A stretch of 5,316 nt of DNA, from positions 1 to 5,316 of the forward strand of contig CAMWVJ010000110.1 of the NCBI GenBank assembly GCA_947177645.1. Reading direction: 5' to 3'. The stretch is from an uncultured Desulfovibrio sp. GTDB lineage: Bacteria; Desulfobacterota; Desulfovibrionia; Desulfovibrionales; Desulfovibrionaceae. Position numbers and translations under genes: made by a program. How positions within the stretch are numbered: the first letter of the stretch is position 1; the number at the start of each line of letters is the position of its first letter. This document shows positions 1 through 5,316 of this stretch, piece after piece. A model generated the notes under the pieces. That model saw only the letters and a list, made by a program, of their open reading frames with translations, was not told where the DNA came from and did no database searches.

Positions 1-278
1 CACCCCGCCCGCGCGGCCGCGAGGGTGGTCTCGCCGGGGCCGGACGCCTCGGCCCGCACGCGCCGGCGAACGGCCCACACATGCGTGCCGTCGCCCGTCT
101 GGAAGATGGGCGCGGGCATATCCTGCGCCTGGAGGCTCACCACCTGGGCGCTGGCCCGGCGCCGGATCTCGAAGCCCTCGCCCCGCGGCGCGAAGCCCGA
201 CAACAGGCCGAGGAGCAGGGCGCTCCCCGCGCCCGCGAGGCAGAGCGAACTGAGGACAAGGGTCTTGCGGCGTTGCAT
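1..278 (-). CDS. Unrecognised exported or membrane-anchored protein, N-terminal part
   Basis: The frame reads without a stop from ATG at 278-276 to the left edge, giving 92 complete codons; the rest lies outside the window. The start is supported by a purine-rich AAGGAAGG four bases upstream on the minus strand. The protein opens MQRRKTLVLSSLCLAGAGSA, a basic N-terminus followed by a hydrophobic stretch to about residue 28. This looks like a signal peptide or single membrane anchor. There is no clear lipobox: a Cys sits at residue 13, inside the hydrophobic core. The visible part after it is rich in Arg, Ala and Gly, with a segment around residues 56-72 (APIFQTGDGTHVWAVRR) that may begin a folded domain. 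I do not recognise the family. It is transcribed divergently from the dihydrouridine synthase gene. Coding status rests on the start context, the signal-like N-terminus and the open frame; function is unknown. Confidence 0.65.
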   Translation of the reverse strand, partial: MQRRKTLVLSSLCLAGAGSALLLGLLSGFAPRGEGFEIRRRASAQVVSLQAQDMPAPIFQTGDGTHVWAVRRRVRAEASGPGETTLAAARAG

Positions 279-393
279 GGTGCCTTCCTTTTATCACAGG
301 TTGCGGCGAAACGTCACCGCCTGATGCGGGGCCTTCCGGCCCGGCGCTGGTGGTACGCAGAGGACGCAGCAAAATTCCTGCCATCCCGAAAAA

Positions 394-402
394 TGCTATG
401 AT
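394..402 (+). promoter_or_regulatory. Candidate extended -10 promoter element (TGCTATGAT)
   Basis: TGC followed by TATGAT matches the extended -10 form TGnTATAAT with one mismatch in the hexamer. It lies in the AT-richer core upstream of the dihydrouridine synthase gene. The best -35 candidate, TTCCTG at 375-380 with a 16-base spacer, is poor, which an extended -10 can tolerate. If used, transcription would start around 409 and give a leader of roughly 120 bases. This is a pattern match only. Confidence 0.35.
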
Positions 403-422
403 GCAAGGAGGTTATTAACAGG

Positions 423-486
423 TTTTTTGCCGCTGTTCCCTCTATGGTCAAAAAAAGGACGCCAGCGCGGAAGGGTCGGCAAAAAA
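423..486. repeat. 10-bp inverted repeat in the divergent region
   Basis: TTTTTTGCCG at 423-432 is the exact reverse complement of CGGCAAAAAA at 477-486, with 44 bases between. A short inner pairing, CCCT (438-441) with AGGG (472-475), could continue the stem past a small internal loop. An alternative small hairpin pairs AACAG (417-421) with CTGTT (433-437). The T run leads the stem and no T run follows it on either strand, so it is not a standard terminator. It could be an operator-like site or a leader RNA structure; both are inferences. Confidence 0.4.
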
Positions 487-510
487 GCCGTGGCGTCCCG
501 GCCCCCCCGC

Positions 511-519
511 TGCTATGCT
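511..519 (+). promoter_or_regulatory. Weak second extended -10-like element (TGCTATGCT)
   Basis: TGC-TATGCT resembles an extended -10 and repeats the first seven bases of the element at 394. No good -35 lies 16-18 bases upstream. It overlaps the in-frame ATG at 515, so if it acts as a promoter the real protein start must be at 530 or later and the leader would be extremely short. The similarity may be chance. Confidence 0.18.
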
Positions 520-529
520 CGGGCCGACC

Positions 530-1537
530 ATGCGTAAACGCTTCTTTTTGCCCGCCGCCCCGGCCGGCGCCGCCTCGCCGCTCCCTTTCGCGGCCGACGC
601 CCCGTGGCTCGCGCCGCTCGCCGGCTACAGCGACCTGCCCTTCCGGCTCCTTTGCCGCCACTACGGCGCGGCCGTCTGCGTGACCGAGATGGTCAGCGCC
701 AAGGGGCTTGCCTACAAAAGCCCGGGCACCGGCGAACTGCTCATGAGCCTGCCCGAGGACCAGCCCCTCGTGGTCCAGCTCTTCGGGGCCGAGCCGGAAG
801 TGCTCGCCGAGGCCGTGCGCACCCTGCGCAGGGCCGGCTATGCGTGGTTCGACTGCAACATGGGCTGCTCGGTGCCCAAGGTCATGCGCCAGGGCGCGGG
901 CGCGGCCCTTCTGGGCGACCCTGAACGGGCGCTCGCCTGCGCCCGGGCCATGATCGAGGCGGCCCCGGGGCGCGTGGGCTTCAAGCTGCGCCTCGGGCTC
1001 GACCGCGACCGCCTCGTCATGCCGAACCTCGCCCTGCGCCTCGAGGACGCCGGCGCCGCGTGGCTCACCCTGCACCCGCGCACGGCCCGGCAGGGCTTTG
1101 GCGGCAGCGCCGACTGGGAGGCCATCGCCCGCCTCGCCGGCCGGCTCTCCATCCCGCTCCTGGCGAGCGGCGACCTTTTGAGCGCGGAGGACGGCATCCG
1201 CTGCCTCGCCGAGACCGGGGCCACGGGCCTCATGTACGCGCGCGGCGCCCTGCATGACCCGGCCGTCTTCGGCGCGCATCTCGCCCTCCTGCGCGGGGAG
1301 GCGCCGGCGCAGCCGGAACCCGCGTCCCTGCGCGCCATGATCCGCCTGCATGTGCGGCTCGCGCGCGAGCATGGGTGGGGTGACGGCGCGCTCTGGAAGA
1401 TGCGCTCGCTGGTGCCGCGCTATGTGCGGTTTTTGCCCGGGGTGCGGGTCTTGCGCCAACGCCTGTGCCGCTGTACTGATTGGCAGGATCTGGAAACGGC
1501 GCTGGACGAATTTCTCGACGGCGAGGGCCTTTCCTGA
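530..1537 (+). CDS. dus: tRNA-dihydrouridine synthase (DUS family)
   Basis: Flavin enzyme that reduces specific uridines in tRNA to dihydrouridine using NADPH and FMN; cytoplasmic. From ATG 530 it has 335 residues, a normal family length. Visible family signatures: the FMN-loop segment APLAGYSDLPFR (28-39), TEMVSAKG (52-59), QLFGAEP (83-89), CNMGCSVPKV (109-118) with the presumed catalytic Cys113, FKLRLG (151-156), LHPRTARQGF (181-190), ASGD (212-215), and YARGALHDP (236-244) in the phosphate-binding region. The usual GCP of the active site reads GCS here. A helical tRNA-binding C-terminus follows. The start is uncertain: ATG 515 adds five residues, neither start has a clear ribosome binding site, and the first 23 residues are low-complexity Ala/Pro, so translation may begin later. 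It is first in a likely unit with ispH, 30 bases downstream. The exact DusA/B/C subgroup was not determined. Confidence 0.95.
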   Translation: MRKRFFLPAAPAGAASPLPFAADAPWLAPLAGYSDLPFRLLCRHYGAAVCVTEMVSAKGLAYKSPGTGELLMSLPEDQPLVVQLFGAEPEVLAEAVRTLRRAGYAWFDCNMGCSVPKVMRQGAGAALLGDPERALACARAMIEAAPGRVGFKLRLGLDRDRLVMPNLALRLEDAGAAWLTLHPRTARQGFGGSADWEAIARLAGRLSIPLLASGDLLSAEDGIRCLAETGATGLMYARGALHDPAVFGAHLALLRGEAPAQPEPASLRAMIRLHVRLAREHGWGDGALWKMRSLVPRYVRFLPGVRVLRQRLCRCTDWQDLETALDEFLDGEGLS

Positions 1538-1567
1538 CCATCCCGCCACCCGAGCCCGGAGCCTCGC

Positions 1568-2428
1568 ATGGATGTTCTTCGCGCAAAAACCGCCGGCTTC
1601 TGCATGGGCGTGAGCCTCGCCCTGCAAAACCTCGAAAACGCGCTGGCAACACAGGGTGCCGGCGCGCCCGCACCGAAGCGCATCTGCACCTTGGGGCCCA
1701 TCATCCATAATCCGCAGGTGCTCGAGCATTTCGCCGGCCGCGGCGTGGCCTGCGTGGCGAGCGCGGACGAGCTCGGCGCCGGCGACCATGTGCTCATCCG
1801 GGCACACGGCCTCCCCCGGGAGGAGGAAGCGCGCGTGCGCGCGAGCGGCGCCAGCGTGGAGGACGCCACCTGCCCGCGCGTCAAGGGCGCGCAGCTTTCC
1901 ATCGCCCGCGCCACGCGGGACGGGGCCTCCCTCCTGCTCTTCGGCGAGGCCGAGCACCCCGAGGTGCGCGGGCTGCTCTCCTACGCCGCCGGCGAGGCGC
2001 GGGTCTTCGGCAGCCTCGACGAGCTCATGGCGCTGCCCCTCTCGCCCGGCGAGCCGCATGTGCTCGCCTCGCAGACCACGCAGGACCGCGACGCCTTCGC
2101 GGCCATCGAGGCCTGGCTTCGCGCCCGCCTGCCCGGGCTCACGGTGCTCAACACCATCTGCGGGGCCACGCGCGAGCGCCAGGAAGAGGCGCGCGAGATC
2201 GCGGGCCAGGTGGACGTGATGGTGGTGGTGGGCGGCCGCGAGAGCGGCAATACCCGCCGCCTTGCCGCGCTGGCGGCCCAGGCCGGCGTGGAGACCTTCC
2301 ATGTGGAGCACGCCGGGGAGCTTTCCGCCAAAAGATTTGCGACAAAATCCCGCGCAGGTCTAACGGCTGGCGCATCCACGCCGAAAAGCCTTATTGACGC
2401 GGCCGAGGAATGGCTGGCGTCGCTCTAG
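1568..2428 (+). CDS. ispH: 4-hydroxy-3-methylbut-2-enyl diphosphate reductase (IspH/LytB)
   Basis: Catalyses the last step of the methylerythritol phosphate pathway, reductively dehydroxylating HMBPP to isopentenyl and dimethylallyl diphosphate with an iron-sulfur cluster; cytoplasmic. The protein has 286 residues, like the shorter non-enteric IspH forms. The three cluster cysteines are visible: Cys12 (GFCMGV), Cys102 (ATCPRVK) and Cys198 (TICGAT). Substrate-pocket residues are present: His47 in GPIIHN, His80 in RAHG, His130 and the catalytic Glu132 equivalent in GEAEHPE (His130 follows Glu129; the acid expected two residues after it is Glu132), Gln-Thr-Thr at 169-171, Ser226 and Asn228 in ESGNTRR, and Ser270 in ASTP. 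The SGN form replaces the SSN of the E. coli enzyme. GGAG at 1558-1561, six bases before the ATG, supports the start. It lies 30 bases after dus and 40 before cheV, so co-transcription is likely. All key residues are intact and the protein should be active. Confidence 0.97.
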   Translation: MDVLRAKTAGFCMGVSLALQNLENALATQGAGAPAPKRICTLGPIIHNPQVLEHFAGRGVACVASADELGAGDHVLIRAHGLPREEEARVRASGASVEDATCPRVKGAQLSIARATRDGASLLLFGEAEHPEVRGLLSYAAGEARVFGSLDELMALPLSPGEPHVLASQTTQDRDAFAAIEAWLRARLPGLTVLNTICGATRERQEEAREIAGQVDVMVVVGGRESGNTRRLAALAAQAGVETFHVEHAGELSAKRFATKSRAGLTAGASTPKSLIDAAEEWLASL

Positions 2429-2468
2429 CCTTTTAGCGGGCGCCCCGGGAGCACGGGACGGAGGAAGC

Positions 2469-3509
2469 ATGTCCGAGATCACCAATATTCTGCTGGAATC
2501 CGGCACCAATGAGCTGGAAATGGTGGAATTTTACCTGGACGAGACGCTCCAGCCGGGGGACGCCCTGCTGGAGGGGCTCACGGCGCAGGTCGTGGGCGAG
2601 GACCAGGCAGCCAGCTATCGCGGCTATTACGGCGTCAACGTGGCCAAGGTGCTGGAGATCATCCGCATGCCCAAGGTCACGGAACTCCCCGAAGTGCAGC
2701 ACGAGAGCGTGCTCGGCGCCTTCAACCTGCGCTCGCGCATCATCCCGCTCGTCGACCTCACCCTCTGGCTCGGCAAGACGCCGGCCGCGCGCACCGAAGA
2801 GCCAAAGACCATCGTCACCGAGTTCAACAACGTGACCACGGCCTTCATGGTCTCGGGCGTCAACCGTATCCACCGCATCAGCTGGGAGCAGGTGGACCAG
2901 CCCAACCCCTACATGGCCGCGGTGTCGAGCAACACCATTGTCGGCGTGGTCAAGCTCGAGGGGCGCATCATCTTTTTGCTCGACCTTGAGAAGGTGGTCG
3001 CCAACCTCAACCCCAAGCTCAGCCTCCGGCTCGACGACCTCGGCGACGACTGGGACGGCACCACCGGCTACCGCGCTCTGGTGGCCGACGACTCCGCGCT
3101 GGTGCGCGAGATGCAGCGCGACCTGCTTGAGCGCGCGGGCTTCAAGGTCATCATCACCACCAATGGCCGCGAGGCTTGGGATTGCCTCACCAATTTCCGC
3201 CGCCGCGTGGAGGAGGAAGGCCGGCCCTTGAGCGACTTCGTGCAGGTGGTGGTCTCGGACATCGAAATGCCCATGATGGACGGCCTCAACCTGACGAGCC
3301 GCATCAAGAACGATTCCATCCTCAAGCAGCTGCCCGTGCTGCTCTTCTCCTCGCTGATCACCGAAAAACTGCGCCACAAGGGCGTCAGCGTGGGCGCGGA
3401 CGGCCAGATCTCCAAGCCGGAAGTGGGCACCCTCGCCAAGCGCGCCGCCGCCCTCATCCGCGAGCGCGGCCTCGCCGGCGACCATGCGCCCGCCGAGGGC
3501 GAAAAATAG
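2469..3509 (+). CDS. cheV: Chemotaxis protein CheV (CheW domain plus response-regulator receiver)
   Basis: CheV couples chemoreceptors to the CheA kinase through a CheW-like domain and tunes the coupling through a phosphorylatable receiver; it acts at the receptor arrays on the inner membrane face. The protein has 346 residues. The CheW domain covers about 15-185, with GYYGVNVAKVLEII (52-65), LGAFNLRSRIIPLVDL (82-97) and a closing IVGVVKLEGRIIFLLDLEKV (157-176). The receiver covers about 202-333: acidic pair Asp207-Asp208, phospho-acceptor Asp264 in SDIEMPMMDG, switch Ser294/Ser295 in LLFSS, and conserved Lys316 in SKPE, so it should be phosphorylatable. Residues about 25-50 look like an insert between the first two CheW strands. 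The start is set by GGAGG at 2460-2464, four bases before the ATG; an upstream in-frame ATG at 2394 overlaps ispH and lacks support. It follows ispH by 40 bases without a visible terminator. Confidence 0.96.
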   Translation: MSEITNILLESGTNELEMVEFYLDETLQPGDALLEGLTAQVVGEDQAASYRGYYGVNVAKVLEIIRMPKVTELPEVQHESVLGAFNLRSRIIPLVDLTLWLGKTPAARTEEPKTIVTEFNNVTTAFMVSGVNRIHRISWEQVDQPNPYMAAVSSNTIVGVVKLEGRIIFLLDLEKVVANLNPKLSLRLDDLGDDWDGTTGYRALVADDSALVREMQRDLLERAGFKVIITTNGREAWDCLTNFRRRVEEEGRPLSDFVQVVVSDIEMPMMDGLNLTSRIKNDSILKQLPVLLFSSLITEKLRHKGVSVGADGQISKPEVGTLAKRAAALIRERGLAGDHAPAEGEK

Positions 3510-3521
3510 AGCGGCCCCGCT
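3502..3521 (-). terminator. Weak candidate terminator at the convergent junction
   Basis: On the minus strand AGCGGGGCCGCT (3521-3510) can form a short stem, AGCG with CGCT around a GGGC loop, followed by CTA and five T residues. It sits right at the stop codon of the EamA gene and overlaps the last codons of cheV. The stem is short and the T run is offset, so termination would be weak. No equivalent T run is present for the plus-strand unit. Confidence 0.25.
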
Positions 3522-3960
3522 ACTCCTGCATGATGAGGAAGCTCCCGAGCAGGCAGAGGCAGATGCCGGCGAGCTGGCGCAGGTTCAGGTGCTCCCGGTA
3601 GAAAACGAGCCCGATGAAGAGCAGGAGCACGGCCAAGAGCACATTGGCGAGCAGCGAGGCCACGCTGATCTTCCAGCCCGTCCTGTACATGAAGATATAG
3701 CCCACTTCGAGGCCCACCATGGAAAGGCCGAGCACAAAGCCTGTCCAGTTCGTGTGCGCGAGCGAGGCGAGAAAATCCCTGTCCTTTTCAAACAGGAAAT
3801 AGGAGATGAAGGACAGCACGGAGGCGGTGAGGTAGGTGACGACCAGCACCGTCCACGGCGAACAGCCCCTGGGGATGGACTTGGCCGAGAGATTGTAGAG
3901 GACGTTGGCGAAAACCACCAGCGCCAGCGGCCAGTAGAGCGCGAATGACGAAGAGAACAT
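3520..3960 (-). CDS. Half-size EamA/DMT-type membrane transporter protein
   Basis: A 146-residue integral inner-membrane protein of the drug/metabolite transporter type; substrate unknown. Five hydrophobic segments can be seen at about 8-24, 36-56, 73-91, 98-121 and 127-144. The C-terminal part, LVFYREHLNLRQLAGI (118-133) and then CLLGSFLIM, follows the end pattern of an EamA repeat (acidic residue after the fourth helix, then a Gly-rich last helix). Classical EamA proteins carry two such repeats and about ten helices, so this single unit would need to work as a dimer, as small multidrug-resistance proteins do. There is no membrane-embedded Glu near residue 14 as in EmrE. The start at ATG 3960 precedes the first helix; the only upstream signal is a weak GAGCGAG. 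It lies 63 bases downstream of paaK on the same strand and may be read through from it. Its base composition looks less GC-rich than its neighbours, partly from hydrophobic codons. Family is fairly sure, function not. Confidence 0.85.
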   Translation of the reverse strand: MFSSSFALYWPLALVVFANVLYNLSAKSIPRGCSPWTVLVVTYLTASVLSFISYFLFEKDRDFLASLAHTNWTGFVLGLSMVGLEVGYIFMYRTGWKISVASLLANVLLAVLLLFIGLVFYREHLNLRQLAGICLCLLGSFLIMQE

Positions 3961-3979
3961 GGCTCGCTCTTGTTTGCGT

Positions 3980-4004
3980 CCGCAGGGGCATGATGCGCCT
4001 GCAG
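3980..4004 (-). other. Hairpin in the paaK-EamA spacer
   Basis: In the minus-strand transcript GCAGG (4002-3998) pairs with CCTGC (3986-3982). The stem continues past one C-C mismatch into GCA/TGC closing a three-base loop, and outward through a G-U and a C-G pair. It lies between the paaK stop and the EamA start, ending about 20 bases before that ATG. No T run follows, so it is not an intrinsic terminator. It could affect message stability or translation of the downstream gene; that is inference. Confidence 0.35.
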
Positions 4005-4023
4005 CGCGAAAAAGCCCCGGCGC

Positions 4024-5316
4024 CTAGCTCCCGTAGCGCCTGTCCAGCACGCGCTTCGACTTGCTGAAGGTGCGCGGCAGGCTGGCATAATCCGCCACTT
4101 TCACGTCCATGCGCGCGAGGATGCGGCTGCGCAGGCGCGCGGCCACGGCCTCGGCCAGCGCCGCGTCGCCGCCGGCCGTTGCGTCGCCCGCCCGCTCCAC
4201 GGTGAGCGCGAGGTGGTCGACGCCGCGTTCATCGCGCGTGAGCTCGATCTGGTACTCGCCGCCGAGCTCGGGAAATTCGCCGATGACATCCATGATCTGC
4301 CCGGGGTAGATGTTCACCCCGCGGTAGATGATCATGTCGTCCGAGCGGCCGAGGATGCGGTCATGCCGCGGCATGGCGAGCCCGCAGGCGCACTCCCCGG
4401 GGATGAGCCGCGTGAGGTCGTGCGTGCGGTAGCGGATGAGCGGCACGGCCTCCTTGCGGAGGCTCGTCACCACCATTTCCCCCACCTCGCCTTCGGGCAC
4501 GGGCTCGAGGGTCTGCGGGTCGAGCACTTCGATGATGAAGAGGTCGGCCCAGTAGTGCAGGCCGTCATGCGCGTCGCAGTCGATGGCCGTGCCCGGGCCG
4601 TACATTTCCGTCATGCCCGCGATGTCGTAGCTGCCCTCGAGGCCCAGTTTTTCCTCGATGGCGAGACGCATCTTCTCGCTGCGCGTCTCGGCGCCGCAGA
4701 TGACCTTGCGCAGCCTGAGCCTGTCCGTCAGCCCCGCGCGCTCGGCCTCCTCGGCGAGCAAAAGCGCCATGGACGCCGTGGCCCCGAAGCAGGTGGCGCC
4801 CATGTCCGTGAGGAGCTGGAGGTGCATCTCGAGGTTTCCCGGGCCCACCGGCACGGTGAGCATGCCGAAAAGCTCGCTCCCGAGCTGGAAGCCCGCGCCC
4901 GCGGTCCACAGGCCGTAGCCCACGGCCACCTGCATGCGGTCGGCCGGGGTGAGGCCGGCGAGCTCGTAGCAGCGCGCCATCTGGAGGCTGAAGGTCTCGG
5001 TGTCGGCCCTGGTGTAGGCGAGGATCTTGCGCTTGCCCGTGGTGCCGCTGGAGGCGTGGATGCGCACGATCTGTTCCTCGGGCACGCACACGAGGGGCAG
5101 CGGATAGCCGCGGCGTAAGTCTTCCACGTCGGTGAGCGGCAGGCAGCGGAGGTCGTCGAGGCTCCTGATGTCCAGCGGGCCGACGCCGCAGCCGTCGAGG
5201 ATGGCGCGGTACTGCGGCGATTTTTGGGCCTGGGCCAGTGTCCAGCGCAGGCCGTGGAGCTGGATCTCGCGCAGGCGTTCTGGGGAGTGGTCCGGGATGA
5301 AGCGGTAGCTTTTGGC
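4024..5316 (-). CDS. paaK: Phenylacetate-CoA ligase (AMP-forming), nearly complete
   Basis: Activates phenylacetate or a related aryl acid to its CoA thioester via an acyl-adenylate, using ATP; cytoplasmic. The frame is open from the right edge to the TAG at 4026-4024, giving 430 residues. Since family members are about 430-440 long, and the first visible residues (AKSYRFIPDHSPERLREIQL) align with the usual start region, only a few codons are missing. A GTG at 5127 is internal, not the start. Motifs, numbered from the first visible residue: ATP-binding SSGTTGK (89-95), YGLWTAGAGF (134-143), ICGAETRSEKM (206-216), YDIAGMTEMYGPG (230-242), RYRTHDLTR (296-304), GRSDDMIIYRGVNIYPGQI (323-341), and C-terminal KSKRVLDRR (419-427), which should hold the adenylation lysine. 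In anaerobes such ligases often accompany indolepyruvate oxidoreductase genes and serve amino-acid-derived aryl acids; any such partners would lie to the right, outside the window. True substrate is not readable from sequence. Confidence 0.95.
   Translation of the reverse strand, partial: AKSYRFIPDHSPERLREIQLHGLRWTLAQAQKSPQYRAILDGCGVGPLDIRSLDDLRCLPLTDVEDLRRGYPLPLVCVPEEQIVRIHASSGTTGKRKILAYTRADTETFSLQMARCYELAGLTPADRMQVAVGYGLWTAGAGFQLGSELFGMLTVPVGPGNLEMHLQLLTDMGATCFGATASMALLLAEEAERAGLTDRLRLRKVICGAETRSEKMRLAIEEKLGLEGSYDIAGMTEMYGPGTAIDCDAHDGLHYWADLFIIEVLDPQTLEPVPEGEVGEMVVTSLRKEAVPLIRYRTHDLTRLIPGECACGLAMPRHDRILGRSDDMIIYRGVNIYPGQIMDVIGEFPELGGEYQIELTRDERGVDHLALTVERAGDATAGGDAALAEAVAARLRSRILARMDVKVADYASLPRTFSKSKRVLDRRYGS

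Larger units (their letters stand above)
279..529. other. Divergent intergenic region, AT-richer core
   Basis: This stretch separates the divergent starts at 278 (minus) and 530 (plus) and should carry the promoters of both. Bases about 360-490 are clearly richer in A/T than the surrounding genes, with T6, A7 and A6 runs and a C7 run at 502-508. I see no convincing protein gene here: the frame opening with ATG at 444 runs into the dihydrouridine synthase gene in another frame and has no ribosome binding site close to it. An AAGGAGG at 405-411 is a strong Shine-Dalgarno match, but no ATG, GTG or TTG follows within 5-10 bases. Confidence 0.6.

Noticed and set aside
25..401. Plus-strand frames of about 100 codons at the left edge
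   Set aside because: They lie mostly opposite the signal-bearing minus-strand gene, are Arg/Ala/Pro-rich, and have no start support.
444..683. Small basic open frame starting in the dus upstream region
   Set aside because: No ribosome binding site at proper spacing, and most of its length overlaps dus in another frame.
314..2311. A 665-codon open frame on the minus strand opposite dus and ispH
   Set aside because: It lies antisense to two genes with intact family motifs and its translation is low-complexity (His/Ala/Gly/Arg rich). Long antisense frames are expected from GC-biased codon use.
2438..2445. Palindrome GGGCGCCC between ispH and cheV
   Set aside because: No loop possible and no T run; common by chance in GC-rich sequence.
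2433..3485. A 350-codon minus-strand frame opposite cheV
   Set aside because: Antisense shadow of a clear CheV gene; composition is Val/His/Ala/Asp-rich with no recognisable domain.
4010..4030. Possible terminator after paaK (CTTTTT on the minus strand just after the stop)
   Set aside because: The T run is there, but only about three or four pairs including wobble can form before it, so no credible stem.
4213..5118. A 301-codon plus-strand frame opposite paaK
   Set aside because: Antisense shadow of a gene with all adenylate-forming ligase motifs; no start context and biased composition.
5125..5127. GTG as the start of the ligase gene
   Set aside because: The frame stays open to the right edge and the extra 63 codons match the expected N-terminal region of the family.

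Overview
This is a high-GC bacterial window. Its coding regions show strong third-position G/C bias, and the only AT-richer stretch is about 360-490. The gene types (an IspH of under 290 residues, a CheV, and an archaeal/anaerobe-style phenylacetate-CoA ligase) fit an anaerobic deltaproteobacterium, most likely of the Desulfovibrio group. That placement is inferred from protein character and was not tested by a search.

Layout. Bases 1-278 (minus) hold the first 92 codons of an unrecognised exported or membrane-anchored protein that runs off the left edge. Bases 279-529 are a divergent intergenic region containing an extended -10-like element, an orphan AAGGAGG and a 10-bp inverted repeat. Three plus-strand genes follow with gaps of 30 and 40 bases and probably form one transcription unit: a tRNA-dihydrouridine synthase (530-1537), ispH of the non-mevalonate isoprenoid pathway (1568-2428), and the chemotaxis coupling/receiver protein cheV (2469-3509).

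A convergent minus-strand pair fills the right half. A near-complete phenylacetate-CoA ligase (paaK, 4024-5316, missing its first few codons at the right edge) is upstream. A half-size EamA/DMT-type membrane protein (3520-3960) lies downstream of it, after a 63-base spacer that contains a hairpin. The two blocks end tail to tail with only 10 bases between the cheV and EamA stop codons.

Functionally this is mostly housekeeping (tRNA modification, isoprenoid precursors) plus chemotaxis signalling and aryl-acid activation. I see no tRNA, rRNA, CRISPR array, insertion sequence, integrase or defence system. The window looks like ordinary chromosomal backbone, and nothing in it supports a claim of a new system. 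The most open points are the divergent regulatory region, the unrecognised left-edge protein and the small orphan transporter.
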